Positions 52,393 to 61,283 of a DNA stretch of 64,000 nt are shown piece after piece. The DNA comes from Fodinibius salipaludis (lineage in GTDB: Bacteria > Bacteroidota > Rhodothermia > Balneolales > Balneolaceae). The stretch covers positions 310,001-374,000 of the forward strand of contig NZ_NSKE01000001.1 in the NCBI RefSeq assembly GCF_002287075.1, in the 5' to 3' direction. A program made the position numbers and the translations under genes. Numbering within the stretch: position 1 is the stretch's first letter; each line of letters begins with the position of its first letter. Under the pieces are notes generated by a model. That model had not been told where the DNA came from and did not search any database. It worked only from the letters and a program-made list of their open reading frames with translations.

Positions 52393-52689
52393 ATGTTTAC
52401 CTTTTATCATCAAAAATCTGATACATTTACAAGATGGGTTAAAGACAAGTTAGATGAGATGGTCGTAGCCCACAAGATCATTGATGTAGCCGAATATGAT
52501 TCCGGCTCACTGCCTAATAGTACGTCCCCCAACGACTTGCCGCTGTTAAGTGATGAACATGAATATTGGACATCCCAAGAGGAGATCGAAGATATTCTCG
52601 AGGATTTGCAAAGAGATATTGAGTTTAGCCGAAGCCTGACGTCAGATGTCTGCTATGTAGATCCGGCAAACCCAAACGAGTGTCTTTAA
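52393..52689 (+). CDS. Small hypothetical protein, possibly thioredoxin-fold without active cysteines
   Basis: The 98-residue protein starts at ATG 52393, 28 bases after the GH97 stop; the reading frame is open further upstream into the GH97 gene, but that part is only a shadow. The opening MFTFYHQKSDTFTRWVKDKL, then MVVAHKIIDV, reads like the first beta-alpha-beta of a glutaredoxin, with Ser-Asp where the CxxC would be. The middle is acidic, and the end has two cysteines (DVCYVD, PNECL). No function can be assigned. It is probably co-transcribed with the GH97 gene, although a functional link is not implied. Confidence 0.6.
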   Translation: MFTFYHQKSDTFTRWVKDKLDEMVVAHKIIDVAEYDSGSLPNSTSPNDLPLLSDEHEYWTSQEEIEDILEDLQRDIEFSRSLTSDVCYVDPANPNECL

Positions 52690-52733
52690 ATCGGACAATT
52701 ACAACTGCTAAATTAGTTTAAAATAAATAAGCC

Positions 52734-53627
52734 TTATTCAGGATAAATAGACTTTTTGGCGGCAAGTAAGGTATTTTTCATCAGCATGGCTACGGTCATC
52801 GGCCCCACGCCGCCGGGAACAGGCGTAATCCAGCTTGCCTTATCCTCTACGCTTTCAAAATCACAGTCACCAACCAAGGTATAACCTTTTTCCTTAGTTT
52901 CATCCGCTACGCGATTTATACCTACATCAATAACTACAACCCCTTCTTTCACCATCTCTCCTTTAATAAATTCGGGCTGGCCCGCAGCAACAACCAAGAT
53001 ATCGGCATCAATAGTGTGTTTTGTTAAATCTTTGGTAAACTTGTGACAAACCGTTGTTGTCGCTTTACCCTGCTCACCGCTTTCTTTGTTCAACAAAATT
53101 GAAATCGGCCGCCCTACAATATTGCTGGCCCCTACTACTACGGCATGTTTTCCTTTGGTTGGAATACTGTAATGTTTTAGCAGTTCGATAATACCAGCCG
53201 GCGTACATGATCGAAAACTGGGCTCTCCTACTGTCAGTCGTCCTACATTCATGGGGTGAAAACCGTCCACATCTTTTCGATAATCTATAGATTCAATAAC
53301 ATCATGTGCAGATAAATGATTAGGCAGCGGAAGCTGAACTAAAATACCATCTACAGAGTCGTCATTGTTTAAATCATAAACGGTCTGTTTTAAGGCTTTG
53401 GCAGAAACCGTATCGGGCAGACGCATAGTGTCGGTTTCAATCCCAACTTCTTTGCACGCTTTGGTTTTAGCTCCTACATACACATCCGAGGCAGGATTAT
53501 TGCCAACAAGCACCACCTGTAAAAATGGCGGGCGATTCCCTGCTTTCATCCAATCGTCCACATCCTTTCGGACCTCGTCTCGTGTTAATTGTGCAACTTT
53601 TTTACCGTCAATTATTTTCGCTGACAT
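52734..53627 (-). CDS. folD: Bifunctional methylenetetrahydrofolate dehydrogenase/cyclohydrolase
   Basis: The 297-residue cytoplasmic enzyme interconverts methylene-, methenyl- and formyl-tetrahydrofolate, supplying one-carbon units for purines and formyl-methionine. Y50 and K54 in DVYVGAKTKAC are the catalytic pair, GILVQLPLPNHL follows, the NADP-binding Rossmann part has VVGASNIVGRPISILL, and PGGVGPMTVAMLM is the family signature near the end. Length and motifs are normal. Its upstream gap holds a perfect palindrome (53662-53684). Confidence 0.97.
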   Translation of the reverse strand: MSAKIIDGKKVAQLTRDEVRKDVDDWMKAGNRPPFLQVVLVGNNPASDVYVGAKTKACKEVGIETDTMRLPDTVSAKALKQTVYDLNNDDSVDGILVQLPLPNHLSAHDVIESIDYRKDVDGFHPMNVGRLTVGEPSFRSCTPAGIIELLKHYSIPTKGKHAVVVGASNIVGRPISILLNKESGEQGKATTTVCHKFTKDLTKHTIDADILVVAAGQPEFIKGEMVKEGVVVIDVGINRVADETKEKGYTLVGDCDFESVEDKASWITPVPGGVGPMTVAMLMKNTLLAAKKSIYPE

Positions 53628-53661
53628 CAGTAATTGTTATTAGATACTAAAATTATGATTT

Positions 53662-53684
53662 GATCATTGTACGCTACAATGATC
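53662..53684. promoter_or_regulatory. Perfect palindrome between the NtrC-type regulator gene and folD
   Basis: GATCATTGTA-CGC-TACAATGATC has 10-base arms. It lies 35 bases before the folD start and 37 bases after the stop of the regulator gene. It has no real T-run, so it could be a weak terminator of the regulator gene or an operator of folD. Confidence 0.5.
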
Positions 53685-53720
53685 TTCATTAAGAAGCATA
53701 CCTGTCCGTATCGAGTGCCA

Positions 53721-55094
53721 TCAACGCTCAATATTATACTTTTTCATCTTGTTATACATATGGCTGCGCTGGATATCAATTGCTTCGGCCGTTTGGGAAA
53801 TATTCCAATCGTTTTCTTTCAGCTTACGAAGCAAAAATAATCTTTCGGCTGACTCCTTAAATTTCTGAAAACTCTCCATATTATCGGCTAAATCCGTGAA
53901 TGTATTGCTCTTTTTTCCTCCGGAAAGTGTCAACGCCTGCACATCTTCTTTACTTATCTCGGAATCATCTGCCAGCAACCCCAACCGCTCGATGCCATTT
54001 TGGAGCTCACGAACATTACCGGACCAATTCTGTTGTTTAAGTTCCTCCAGTGCTTTATCCGTAAAACTGATTCCAGAAAACATGATATCTTTTTCGGCTA
54101 ATTTCTGTAACCAGTCTTCAGCTAACAGTGGTATATCTTTTCGTCGTTTTCTCAATGGCGGCACATGAATGGGAATAACATTTAACCGATGATATAAATC
54201 CTCCCGGAATTCACCGGTTTCTATTTCGTCAAGAAGATTCTTGTTAGTCGCTGAAATTACACGGACATCAACTGATATCTTTTCTGTACCCCCAACGCGG
54301 ACGATCGCATTTTCCTGTAAGGCACGCAGCACTTTTGCCTGGGCAGCGGGACTCATATCCCCTACTTCATCCAGAAAAAGTGTCCCCCCATCGGCCTGTT
54401 CAAACTTACCAATGCGCTGGCTGCTGGCACCGGTAAATGCTCCTTTTTCATGGCCAAAAAGCTCACTTTCCAACAAATCAGCAGGGATAGCTGCGCAATT
54501 CACATCCACAAAAGTTTCACTGCTGCGATCGCTTTTTTCGTGAATCCAGCGAGCCACGAGTTCCTTTCCCGTTCCATTTTCACCGGTAATCATTACCCGC
54601 GAACTGGTCTGCGCAACTTTATCAATCGTCTTTTTAATCTTTTTAATCGCATCACTTTCGCCAATGATCTCGGGTACATCAGGCAGTCGCGATTTTATCG
54701 ACTTGTTTTCTTTGGAAAGACGTTGCTTATCCAGCGCATTGCGTACACTCACCAGCAATCGGTTTAAATCCGGGGGTTTTTCGATAAAATCAAATGCACC
54801 TTTTTTCGTAGCCTCTACAGCAATTTCAATATTGCCATGACCCGAAATCATAATCACCGGGAACTGATAGTTTTCGTCCTTCAATTTCGACAGGATCTCA
54901 ATCCCATCCATACCATGCATTTTAATATCCAACAGCATCAGATCCACACGGTTTTTATCCAGAAGATCAAAAACCTCCTCACCACTTTCTGCTTCAAGTA
55001 CAGCATAATCTTCAAACTCGAGGATGTCTCGCAGTGAGTTTCGGATGCTCTTTTCGTCATCCGTTATTAAAATGGTTGGTTTTCTATCAGACAT
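53721..55094 (-). CDS. NtrC-family sigma-54-dependent response regulator
   Basis: The 457-residue regulator has three domains. The receiver (1-120) has acidic D12 and D13, phospho-acceptor D56 in LMLLDIKMHG and K106 in FDFIEKP. The AAA+ domain (about 140-380) has Walker A GENGTGKE at 171-178, the sigma-54 contact loop GAFTGA at 218-223, Walker B GGTLFLDEVG and the arginine-rich LRKRRKDIP. The Fis-type HTH closes it (WNISQTAEAIDIQRSHMYNKM). It should activate sigma-54 promoters when phosphorylated. No sensor kinase is adjacent, so it is an orphan here; dacB lies directly upstream with an 7-base gap. Its targets are unknown. Confidence 0.95.
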   Translation of the reverse strand: MSDRKPTILITDDEKSIRNSLRDILEFEDYAVLEAESGEEVFDLLDKNRVDLMLLDIKMHGMDGIEILSKLKDENYQFPVIMISGHGNIEIAVEATKKGAFDFIEKPPDLNRLLVSVRNALDKQRLSKENKSIKSRLPDVPEIIGESDAIKKIKKTIDKVAQTSSRVMITGENGTGKELVARWIHEKSDRSSETFVDVNCAAIPADLLESELFGHEKGAFTGASSQRIGKFEQADGGTLFLDEVGDMSPAAQAKVLRALQENAIVRVGGTEKISVDVRVISATNKNLLDEIETGEFREDLYHRLNVIPIHVPPLRKRRKDIPLLAEDWLQKLAEKDIMFSGISFTDKALEELKQQNWSGNVRELQNGIERLGLLADDSEISKEDVQALTLSGGKKSNTFTDLADNMESFQKFKESAERLFLLRKLKENDWNISQTAEAIDIQRSHMYNKMKKYNIER

Positions 55095-55101
55095 CGAATG
55101 C

Positions 55102-56571
55102 TTAATACTTTACGTATATATTTTCTAAAATCTGTTCGTGGATGGTATCAATATAAGATGTCTTTTCGGTATAGTTATTTGTTACTACCGAAAATATTAG
55201 CGGCTCACCCGAAATTCCTTCCATATAACCACTTAAGCTGCGTACGCCGGAAACATAGCCCGTCTTACCGTATACCTTCCCTTCGAGCGGCGAATTGGTA
55301 AACCGATTTTCTAACGAGCCATCCTGTCCCGCTACGGGCAAACTCTCTTTATAGACATCAAAGTGTGGATGGTTTCTCATCTCTACCAACAGTTGATTTA
55401 AATCCTCTGTTTTCAACAGTGTAGAAGCAGCCATACCGGAAGCATCCTCTATTTCAAGATTTGTAGTGTCCATCTTCATGGATTTGGCAAAATCTTTTAC
55501 CAGACTTAATCCCAATTCTGTGCTTCCTTCAGTATCAAAGTGCTCGGCAGCAGCTGTTTTAAGCAGCATTTCAGCATAAAAATTATCACTATCTTTATTC
55601 AACTGCGAAAACATAGAATCCAAGGGAACCGATACATGCTCCGCCAACAATTGATATCTATTTTCATTCCAATCATGTGATTTACTGTCTACAATAATAC
55701 CACCGCTAAGATCAATATCTCCATCTTCGAGATACTTTTTGAAGGTGTCCATAAAAAATAGCGGGGCATCATCTATCGAAAGCGATTCCTTTTCCACATA
55801 TCCCTTGGGCAATTTACTCCCCAATACAATGGTATTGGTACCAGGTTTACGACGATAATACTCATCATATTCTGTATCAGCAGGCGTAATTACCTGATCA
55901 TTAATAAATTCTACATAATCCGTATCAAACGGGAACCACTCAATCTCAGGCTTTTCACCCACATTTCCCCGAGCGTAAACGGTCAGATCTACGGCATTAT
56001 TATTAAATGACAACGCATTGATCTCCACTCCATAATAGAAGGACAGGTCTTCCCAACTCCACCCCTTGGGATATGGCTGCTGGTCAAAAAAAGAATCGTT
56101 ACCAATTAAGTTGCCGTCAATTTTTCGAATACCTTTGTCATAAAGCGCTGAAAAAAACTTATCAAACACATAAAAACGGTCATCCCGATAAAAGTCTCCA
56201 CTTATAGATGGGTCACCAACGCCACGAATAATGATATCGCCCTGCCAAGTATCCTCTACCTGTTCGCCAATACCGTACATCTTTGTTCGGAACTGATAAT
56301 CGGGGCCCAATTCATCTAAAATTGCTGCGGATGTTAACAACTTCAAATTTGATGCTGGACGTATCCGTTTCTCAAAATTGTATCCCTCTAAAATCTTACC
56401 CGTAGTATCGCGGACAATGACTGACCAAAAAGCATTATTGGCTCGGCTGTTTTCAATAGTATTAACAACCTCCGGCGAAAATATGATTTGTTGTGCCTGT
56501 ACAGTACTGATCGTAAATAGAAGTGCGAAAAGTACCCCTGCACCCAGATAAATAGATTTTTTATGAGGCAT
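55102..56571 (-). CDS. dacB: PBP4-type D-alanyl-D-alanine carboxypeptidase/endopeptidase (S13 family)
   Basis: The 489-residue protein has a signal peptide (about 1-26, ending VQA-QQ) and the three penicillin-binding motifs: SxxK at S74-K77 (RPASNLKLLTSAAIL), SDN in KDSDNFYAEML, and KTG in VYGKTGYVSGVRSLSGYM. A large insert between the first and second motifs is typical of class C PBP4 (family S13). In the periplasm it trims or cleaves peptidoglycan cross-links. It is upstream of the NtrC-type gene on the same strand and likely co-transcribed with it; ptsN-type is 30 bases further upstream, so all three may form one transcript. Confidence 0.95.
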   Translation of the reverse strand: MPHKKSIYLGAGVLFALLFTISTVQAQQIIFSPEVVNTIENSRANNAFWSVIVRDTTGKILEGYNFEKRIRPASNLKLLTSAAILDELGPDYQFRTKMYGIGEQVEDTWQGDIIIRGVGDPSISGDFYRDDRFYVFDKFFSALYDKGIRKIDGNLIGNDSFFDQQPYPKGWSWEDLSFYYGVEINALSFNNNAVDLTVYARGNVGEKPEIEWFPFDTDYVEFINDQVITPADTEYDEYYRRKPGTNTIVLGSKLPKGYVEKESLSIDDAPLFFMDTFKKYLEDGDIDLSGGIIVDSKSHDWNENRYQLLAEHVSVPLDSMFSQLNKDSDNFYAEMLLKTAAAEHFDTEGSTELGLSLVKDFAKSMKMDTTNLEIEDASGMAASTLLKTEDLNQLLVEMRNHPHFDVYKESLPVAGQDGSLENRFTNSPLEGKVYGKTGYVSGVRSLSGYMEGISGEPLIFSVVTNNYTEKTSYIDTIHEQILENIYVKY

Positions 56572-56601
56572 AAATCTCTACTTAATTACTTTGTATACGT
56601 T

Positions 56602-57072
56602 TTAACTATTCAGCGAAACATGCTCTTCTTTTTTAAAAGCCTCAATAATTTCTTTGGCCGTAGAACAGCTGCGAAGCCGCTCTCTAAATTCACTGTTATT
56701 CATCAGACGTGATATGCGGCTCAGCATTTTTATATGCAAATTATTACTGGCTTGTGGGCCAACCAAAAGGAAAACCATATTCACAGGCTCACTGTCAATA
56801 GCCTCATAATCAACCGGTTCATTTAAAATGGCAAATGCTGCATAAGTCTGTGTAATACCTGATGCTTTACCGTGCGGAATGGCCAACCCTTTGCCAACCC
56901 CCGTAGACATTATTCGTTCCCGCTCAAATACAGCCTCTCTTATTTCTTTCAGTTCGTTATCAGATACCATATCCTCTAATGAAGATATCATCCTGTCCAA
57001 TATCTCAGCTTTATTTTTGGCTTTTAAATCTGGTAATACCGTTTTTTCATTCAATAAGCTGAAAATATTCAT
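56602..57072 (-). CDS. PTS EIIA-family protein, PtsN (EIIANtr)-like
   Basis: The 156-residue cytoplasmic protein is a PTS EIIA type-2 domain. The phosphorylatable histidine is H67 in GKGLAIPHGKASG, with the usual STGVGKG before it and VFLLVGPQASNNLHIKMLSRISRLM after it. Stand-alone proteins of this kind are regulatory (EIIANtr) rather than sugar transporters, and in other bacteria affect potassium, nitrogen or envelope stress responses. Its position upstream of dacB and a sigma-54 response regulator recalls the ptsN-rpoN association in proteobacteria, but rpoN is not here. No other PTS gene is in the window. Confidence 0.9.
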   Translation of the reverse strand: MNIFSLLNEKTVLPDLKAKNKAEILDRMISSLEDMVSDNELKEIREAVFERERIMSTGVGKGLAIPHGKASGITQTYAAFAILNEPVDYEAIDSEPVNMVFLLVGPQASNNLHIKMLSRISRLMNNSEFRERLRSCSTAKEIIEAFKKEEHVSLNS

Positions 57073-57214
57073 GCGGAAAAATCTAAATTAAGTATTTCAT
57101 ATGCAGTTCAAATATACTCATCGTTTTTCATCTGTTACAACTTAATTACACCATCAATTTATAACCCTGAATTTTATATTTTGGTTTAATTGTTGGGAGC
57201 AAATTTTGTAAACT

Positions 57215-57889
57215 TTGCTGATGGATTTTTTACAAGGAATATCGGCCGTTTTAGCTAAGGATTTACAAACAGAGCTTCGCTCAAGGTATGCCATTAACAC
57301 CGTACTGGCGTTTGTCGGGGCCGCCCTGTTGCTCATTCTCTTTGCTCTTAATGCTGAGCAACTGGCTCCCACGCCTAAAAGTGCTCTCGTTTGGATCGTC
57401 ATTCTCTTTGCCGCACTCTCAAGCCTCTCGCGTTCTTTTGTGATGGAAACTGACCGTAAAACCTTTGACCTGCTTCGCATCCACAGCAATGCATCAGAAG
57501 TTTTTGTAGGTAAATTGTGCTATAATTTTCTGTTCACTCTGGCCGTAAATCTGGTTACCTTTTTACTTTATATATTTCTGCTGGGGATGCCTATCGCTGA
57601 TCTGCTCGCATTTATTTTAGTTCTGCTTTTCGGCACCGCGGGATTATCTGGGGTATCCACCATGCTCGGTGCCATTGTCTCGCAGGCCGATCGAAAAGGA
57701 GCTATTTTTTCTGTCCTTAGTATACCGTTACTTTTCCCGTTAATTCTCATTCTCGTGCGAACAACCAAAGCAGCACTTATCGATGGATTTACCGATAATT
57801 ATCTCAATGATTTTTGGGCTCTCGTGGGTTACGCAGGTGTAACAATTACGGCAGGAATTTTACTTTTTGACTATATTTTTGAAGAATAA
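57215..57889 (+). CDS. ccmB: CcmB-type heme exporter subunit / ABC permease
   Basis: The 224-residue protein has six membrane helices and the CcmB sequence pattern: ISAVLAKDLQTELRSRYAIN at the start, WIVILFAALSSLSRSFVMETDR around 70-91, GTAGLSGVSTMLGAIVSQ in the middle and VLSIPLLFPLILILVRTTKAAL near the end. CcmB is the permease of the CcmAB transporter used in cytochrome c maturation. Here ccmA, ccmC and other maturation genes are absent from the neighbourhood; they may be elsewhere, as is common in Bacteroidota. The holB-type gene follows after six bases, so the two are probably co-transcribed. Confidence 0.92.
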   Translation: MLMDFLQGISAVLAKDLQTELRSRYAINTVLAFVGAALLLILFALNAEQLAPTPKSALVWIVILFAALSSLSRSFVMETDRKTFDLLRIHSNASEVFVGKLCYNFLFTLAVNLVTFLLYIFLLGMPIADLLAFILVLLFGTAGLSGVSTMLGAIVSQADRKGAIFSVLSIPLLFPLILILVRTTKAALIDGFTDNYLNDFWALVGYAGVTITAGILLFDYIFEE

Positions 57890-57895
57890 AACGCC

Positions 57896-59098
57896 ATGAT
57901 CGACTACAAGGATCTTACATTTAATTTTGGTGATCGTCGCCTGGTAGGGCAATCTTTTGCCCGTGAGCAAATCAAGCGCATCATCCACTCGGGACGTATT
58001 AGTCACTCCTACCTTTTTTCTGGTCCCCCGGGCATTGGTAAAACGGCTTTCGCCCTGGCTTTTGCTGAACTCATAAACGGTGTTGATCATCTAACCAATT
58101 TGGGCGACCAAGCTTTTTCAAAGAAATCAACATGGTTTACACACCCCGATATCCACGTATTTTTACCGGTACCTACCGGTGTATCGGTCGAGGAATTGCG
58201 CGAACGATTGGAACTCCTGCGCGAAGACCCTTATGAAATTGTGGATTTTAGCCTACGTCCATCACTGAGCAATGAAGAAAGCACAAAGAACAAACGCGCT
58301 TTTTATCCCATCGATTATTTTAGGGAAGAAATCCGTCCCGCTGCTTATTATAAACCCAACGAAGGGCAAAAGACGGTCATCATCATGACCGGTATTGAGA
58401 GCATGAAAAAAGAAGCAGCTAACTCCTTTTTAAAGCTGCTTGAGGAGCCGGCTGAAGATCTCATTTTTCTGCTTACGACCGATAATACCGAAGCATTGCT
58501 ACCTACCATTATCTCGCGTTGTCAACACATTCAGCTCTCATCATTAAAGACAAAAGAGATTGAACAGGCTCTTATTGAGCAAGATGGGGTAGATGAAAAT
58601 GAAGCCGGGTATCTGGCACGCGTTTCGGGCGGTAACTATGCGATGACCCGCTTTTTTGATGTTGATACTCTTAAAAACACCCGTGAAGCTATTATCGAAT
58701 ATTTACGGTACTCATATTCACAGGATGCCGTCAATATTACGCAAACGGCCCAAGATTGGCAGAGTCAGGAGAATCTTGAGGGTCAGATTGCTATCCTAAA
58801 TGTAATGGAAGTTTTTCTGCGCGACTTACTTGTCTATCGATCGACACAGAATAAAGAATTAATTACGAATGCCGACCAACTCGATGTCATTCAAAAGTTT
58901 TGCGAAACAATGAATGATGCTCGGCTTGAGGATATGATTGAGCAGGTTAATGAATGCAAGCCAATGGTTTATCGAAACGTACAACCGAAACTCATTTTCA
59001 CTTCCCTGGCCTTTCGATTTTCGAGCCTGATGCGTGGCAATGATCCCATCATCAACAAACAAGATTCCTGGAAACACTTACCCGCTTTCTCTGAATAA
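57896..59098 (+). CDS. holB: DNA polymerase III delta' subunit (clamp loader)
   Basis: The 400-residue AAA+ protein is a clamp-loader subunit. Walker A is SGPPGIGKTAFALAF around 42-56. A sensor-like LLTTDN and the TIISRCQHIQL motif (SRC) are in the expected place at about 195-210, and a delta'-type helical collar forms the C-terminal third. The EEPAEDLIF stretch is the usual Walker B region, with weak acidic conservation as in delta'. Together with the other subunits it loads the beta clamp on DNA. It sits in the run ccmB-holB-dapF-plug; its stop overlaps the dapF start by one base (ATAATG). Confidence 0.9.
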   Translation: MIDYKDLTFNFGDRRLVGQSFAREQIKRIIHSGRISHSYLFSGPPGIGKTAFALAFAELINGVDHLTNLGDQAFSKKSTWFTHPDIHVFLPVPTGVSVEELRERLELLREDPYEIVDFSLRPSLSNEESTKNKRAFYPIDYFREEIRPAAYYKPNEGQKTVIIMTGIESMKKEAANSFLKLLEEPAEDLIFLLTTDNTEALLPTIISRCQHIQLSSLKTKEIEQALIEQDGVDENEAGYLARVSGGNYAMTRFFDVDTLKNTREAIIEYLRYSYSQDAVNITQTAQDWQSQENLEGQIAILNVMEVFLRDLLVYRSTQNKELITNADQLDVIQKFCETMNDARLEDMIEQVNECKPMVYRNVQPKLIFTSLAFRFSSLMRGNDPIINKQDSWKHLPAFSE

Positions 59099-59934
59099 TG
59101 GATACGCCAAATTATGACATACCATTCACAAAAATGCAGGCGGCTGGCAACGACTTTGTCGTGCTTGATAACCGTTCAAATTCATTCACAAAAAATGAAC
59201 TAATTTCACTGGCGCCCAGTATTTGTGACCGCAAGTTTGGCGTGGGTTCTGACGGTATTTTAGCGCTGTTCCCTCCGGAGCATAACAATGTTGACTATAC
59301 AATGTTTTATCGTAATCCCGATGGCAGCAACGCCGGCATGTGCGGCAACGGGGCCCGGTGTATAGCACTATTTGCACACTCCCTGGGGTTTGATAAGCAA
59401 CATCGATTTAATGTGCATGATAATACTTACATAGCTGATGTTCTGGATTCCAAATCGGTTAGTATCTCTTTCCCAATGGAAGCATCAGTCAACAAAAAAA
59501 CTGCAGGCGGAGAAACTCTGTATGCTATCCATACCGGTACCGAACATGTAGTAAAAAAGATTTCCAAAGGGCAGTTGAAAGATGAGGAGCAACTTACGGC
59601 CGAAGGGAGAAAGCTTCGTTATCATAAACTCTTTGAGCCAAAAGGAACAAACGTTAATTTTATTACAGGTATTGATTCAACCACCCTTAAACTCCAAACC
59701 TATGAACGAGGGGTAGAAGATTTAACACTGGCGTGTGGAACCGGAGCCATTGCCTCTGCCCTTGTTTGGCATCACCTGCAAGGTAGCAGTTCATCAGCCC
59801 AAGAATATTCAGTTGAAACTAAAGGGGGAATATTATCAGTTCATTTTACATTTGATCCCAAATCAAGAAAGTATCACAACATTAAACTCGAAGGTCCCGC
59901 CCATTTTGTATTTAAAGGCACTTTTTTACAGTAA
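59098..59934 (+). CDS. dapF: Diaminopimelate epimerase
   Basis: The 278-residue cofactor-free racemase turns LL-diaminopimelate into the meso form for peptidoglycan and lysine. The two catalytic cysteines are C82 in MCGNGARC and C213 in LACGTGA, one from each pseudo-symmetric half. FTKMQAAGNDFVVLDN at the start is diagnostic, and CDRKFGVGSDGIL follows. Size and motifs are normal. It starts one base before the end of holB and overlaps the following lipoprotein gene by about 29 bases, so the three are tightly packed and probably translated in a coupled way. Confidence 0.97.
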   Translation: MDTPNYDIPFTKMQAAGNDFVVLDNRSNSFTKNELISLAPSICDRKFGVGSDGILALFPPEHNNVDYTMFYRNPDGSNAGMCGNGARCIALFAHSLGFDKQHRFNVHDNTYIADVLDSKSVSISFPMEASVNKKTAGGETLYAIHTGTEHVVKKISKGQLKDEEQLTAEGRKLRYHKLFEPKGTNVNFITGIDSTTLKLQTYERGVEDLTLACGTGAIASALVWHHLQGSSSSAQEYSVETKGGILSVHFTFDPKSRKYHNIKLEGPAHFVFKGTFLQ

Positions 59935-61213
59935 ACTTTTCCCAATACTGCTGGCATTTATTGTTGTGGGATGTGCTACTTCAGGTTCCTCTGAAAAGCG
60001 AGAATCTTCTGCCTCAGAAAGTTATTTGGAAGGAACCTTTGCGCTTGACCAACAAAAAGCCCCCCCGAATGATATTCAAAGTATCCGGCTCCATCCCAAA
60101 GGACAGCCGGGACAAGCTCCCATCATGGAACTAAACACTTCCCAAAAGCTGCTGCTTTCCTTTGATTACTTGGGGACACAAAACCGGCAATTTCGAGTAA
60201 CGGTCGATCATTATAGCAAAAGCTGGAATCGGAGCGGTATTGGACCAAATACGTATCTCGACAGCTTTTCTGAAACAACCATTCAAGCATCAAAAATTAG
60301 CTTTGGGCAGCGCCCCTCCTATCATCACGTAGAATTTTCTTTTCCTAATAATGAGCTGCGACCCGCAGTAAGCGGAAATTATCTCATCAAGGTATATTCA
60401 ACTGATGACAATAGCCTACTGTTCTCGATGCCATTTTTTGTCACTGAAAACGAGGGGCAAATAGAAACAACGGTGGAACGACTTTTTGCCCAGCGCAACG
60501 ATGGGCGCCCCCTCGACCAGCTTTTTAGCACCTATCATTATCCTAACTTTGTAGAATATCCCCAGTTTGATTTATCGATGTCATTTGTACCAAACCAGTT
60601 CTGGGGACGCACAAAACAGGTCGAATTTCTCGATACCATCACACCGAGTCAACTGCGGGGATATATTGAGCACGACAATGCTTTTGTTGGAAATTACGAG
60701 TTCAAGCACCTGGACCTTCAAAATTTTGACGGCAACGGCCAACAAATTCTGGAACATCAGCCCGGGGTTACGCCGCCCAGAGTTACTTTACGACGGGATG
60801 TTCAAAACCTGGATCCTTCCCCTAACCTGTCCGAGGCAACTGTGAACATGGGAATGCCTGATGATGATCGCAATAGTAACTACGCGCAAGTAGAATTCAG
60901 GCTACAAACAGATGATAGCATTCCACCCTCTTCGAAAATTTATATCGTGGGTCACTTTAATAATTGGATGATTAACGACCTCAATAGAATGAGTTTTGAT
61001 TCCGATAAGCAAATGTGGACGGGACGAGCGTTAATTAAGCAGGGTTCCTACGCTTACAAATATGTGCTCGTACGAGATAATCAGATAGATGACCTTACTT
61101 TGGATCAGGGATTTTTATCGGCTCAGCAGGAGTATTTAACCTTCATTTATTTTAAGGATCCTCATCAAAATTTTGATCGGCTTCTCAAAGTAGATGGGAT
61201 TATTCAGCGATGA
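59906..61213 (+). CDS. T9SS plug-type (DUF5103) lipoprotein
   Basis: The 435-residue protein is read from a TTG at 59906 inside the end of dapF, because that start gives a proper lipoprotein leader, MYLKALFYSKLFPILLAF then VVG-C; no ATG fits. The body has the DUF5103 pattern: beta-rich N-terminal domain (IRLHPKGQPGQAPIMEL...LLLSFDYLG), central YHYPNFVEYPQFDLSMSFVPNQFW, and a C-terminal E-set-like domain with KIYIVGHFNNWMINDLNRM. In Flavobacterium a protein of this family plugs the SprA pore when no substrate is present; sprA is present in this window. Family assignment is confident; plugging SprA here is inference. Confidence 0.85.
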   Translation: MYLKALFYSKLFPILLAFIVVGCATSGSSEKRESSASESYLEGTFALDQQKAPPNDIQSIRLHPKGQPGQAPIMELNTSQKLLLSFDYLGTQNRQFRVTVDHYSKSWNRSGIGPNTYLDSFSETTIQASKISFGQRPSYHHVEFSFPNNELRPAVSGNYLIKVYSTDDNSLLFSMPFFVTENEGQIETTVERLFAQRNDGRPLDQLFSTYHYPNFVEYPQFDLSMSFVPNQFWGRTKQVEFLDTITPSQLRGYIEHDNAFVGNYEFKHLDLQNFDGNGQQILEHQPGVTPPRVTLRRDVQNLDPSPNLSEATVNMGMPDDDRNSNYAQVEFRLQTDDSIPPSSKIYIVGHFNNWMINDLNRMSFDSDKQMWTGRALIKQGSYAYKYVLVRDNQIDDLTLDQGFLSAQQEYLTFIYFKDPHQNFDRLLKVDGIIQR

Positions 61214-61230
61214 ACCTTATAACAAAGAAA

Positions 61231-61263
61231 TAAAAGAGAGCCTGATGGTTAAATCATCAGGCT
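61231..61263 (-). terminator. Hairpin between the plug gene and the propeller-barrel gene
   Basis: AGCCTGATG and CATCAGGCT (61239-61263) pair perfectly around GTTAAAT. On the minus strand a T-rich stretch (CTCTCTTTTATTTC) follows, so it ends the large minus-strand gene best, and may slow the plus-strand transcript. Confidence 0.7.
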
Positions 61264-61283
61264 GATAACAATAAGCTTGCTGC

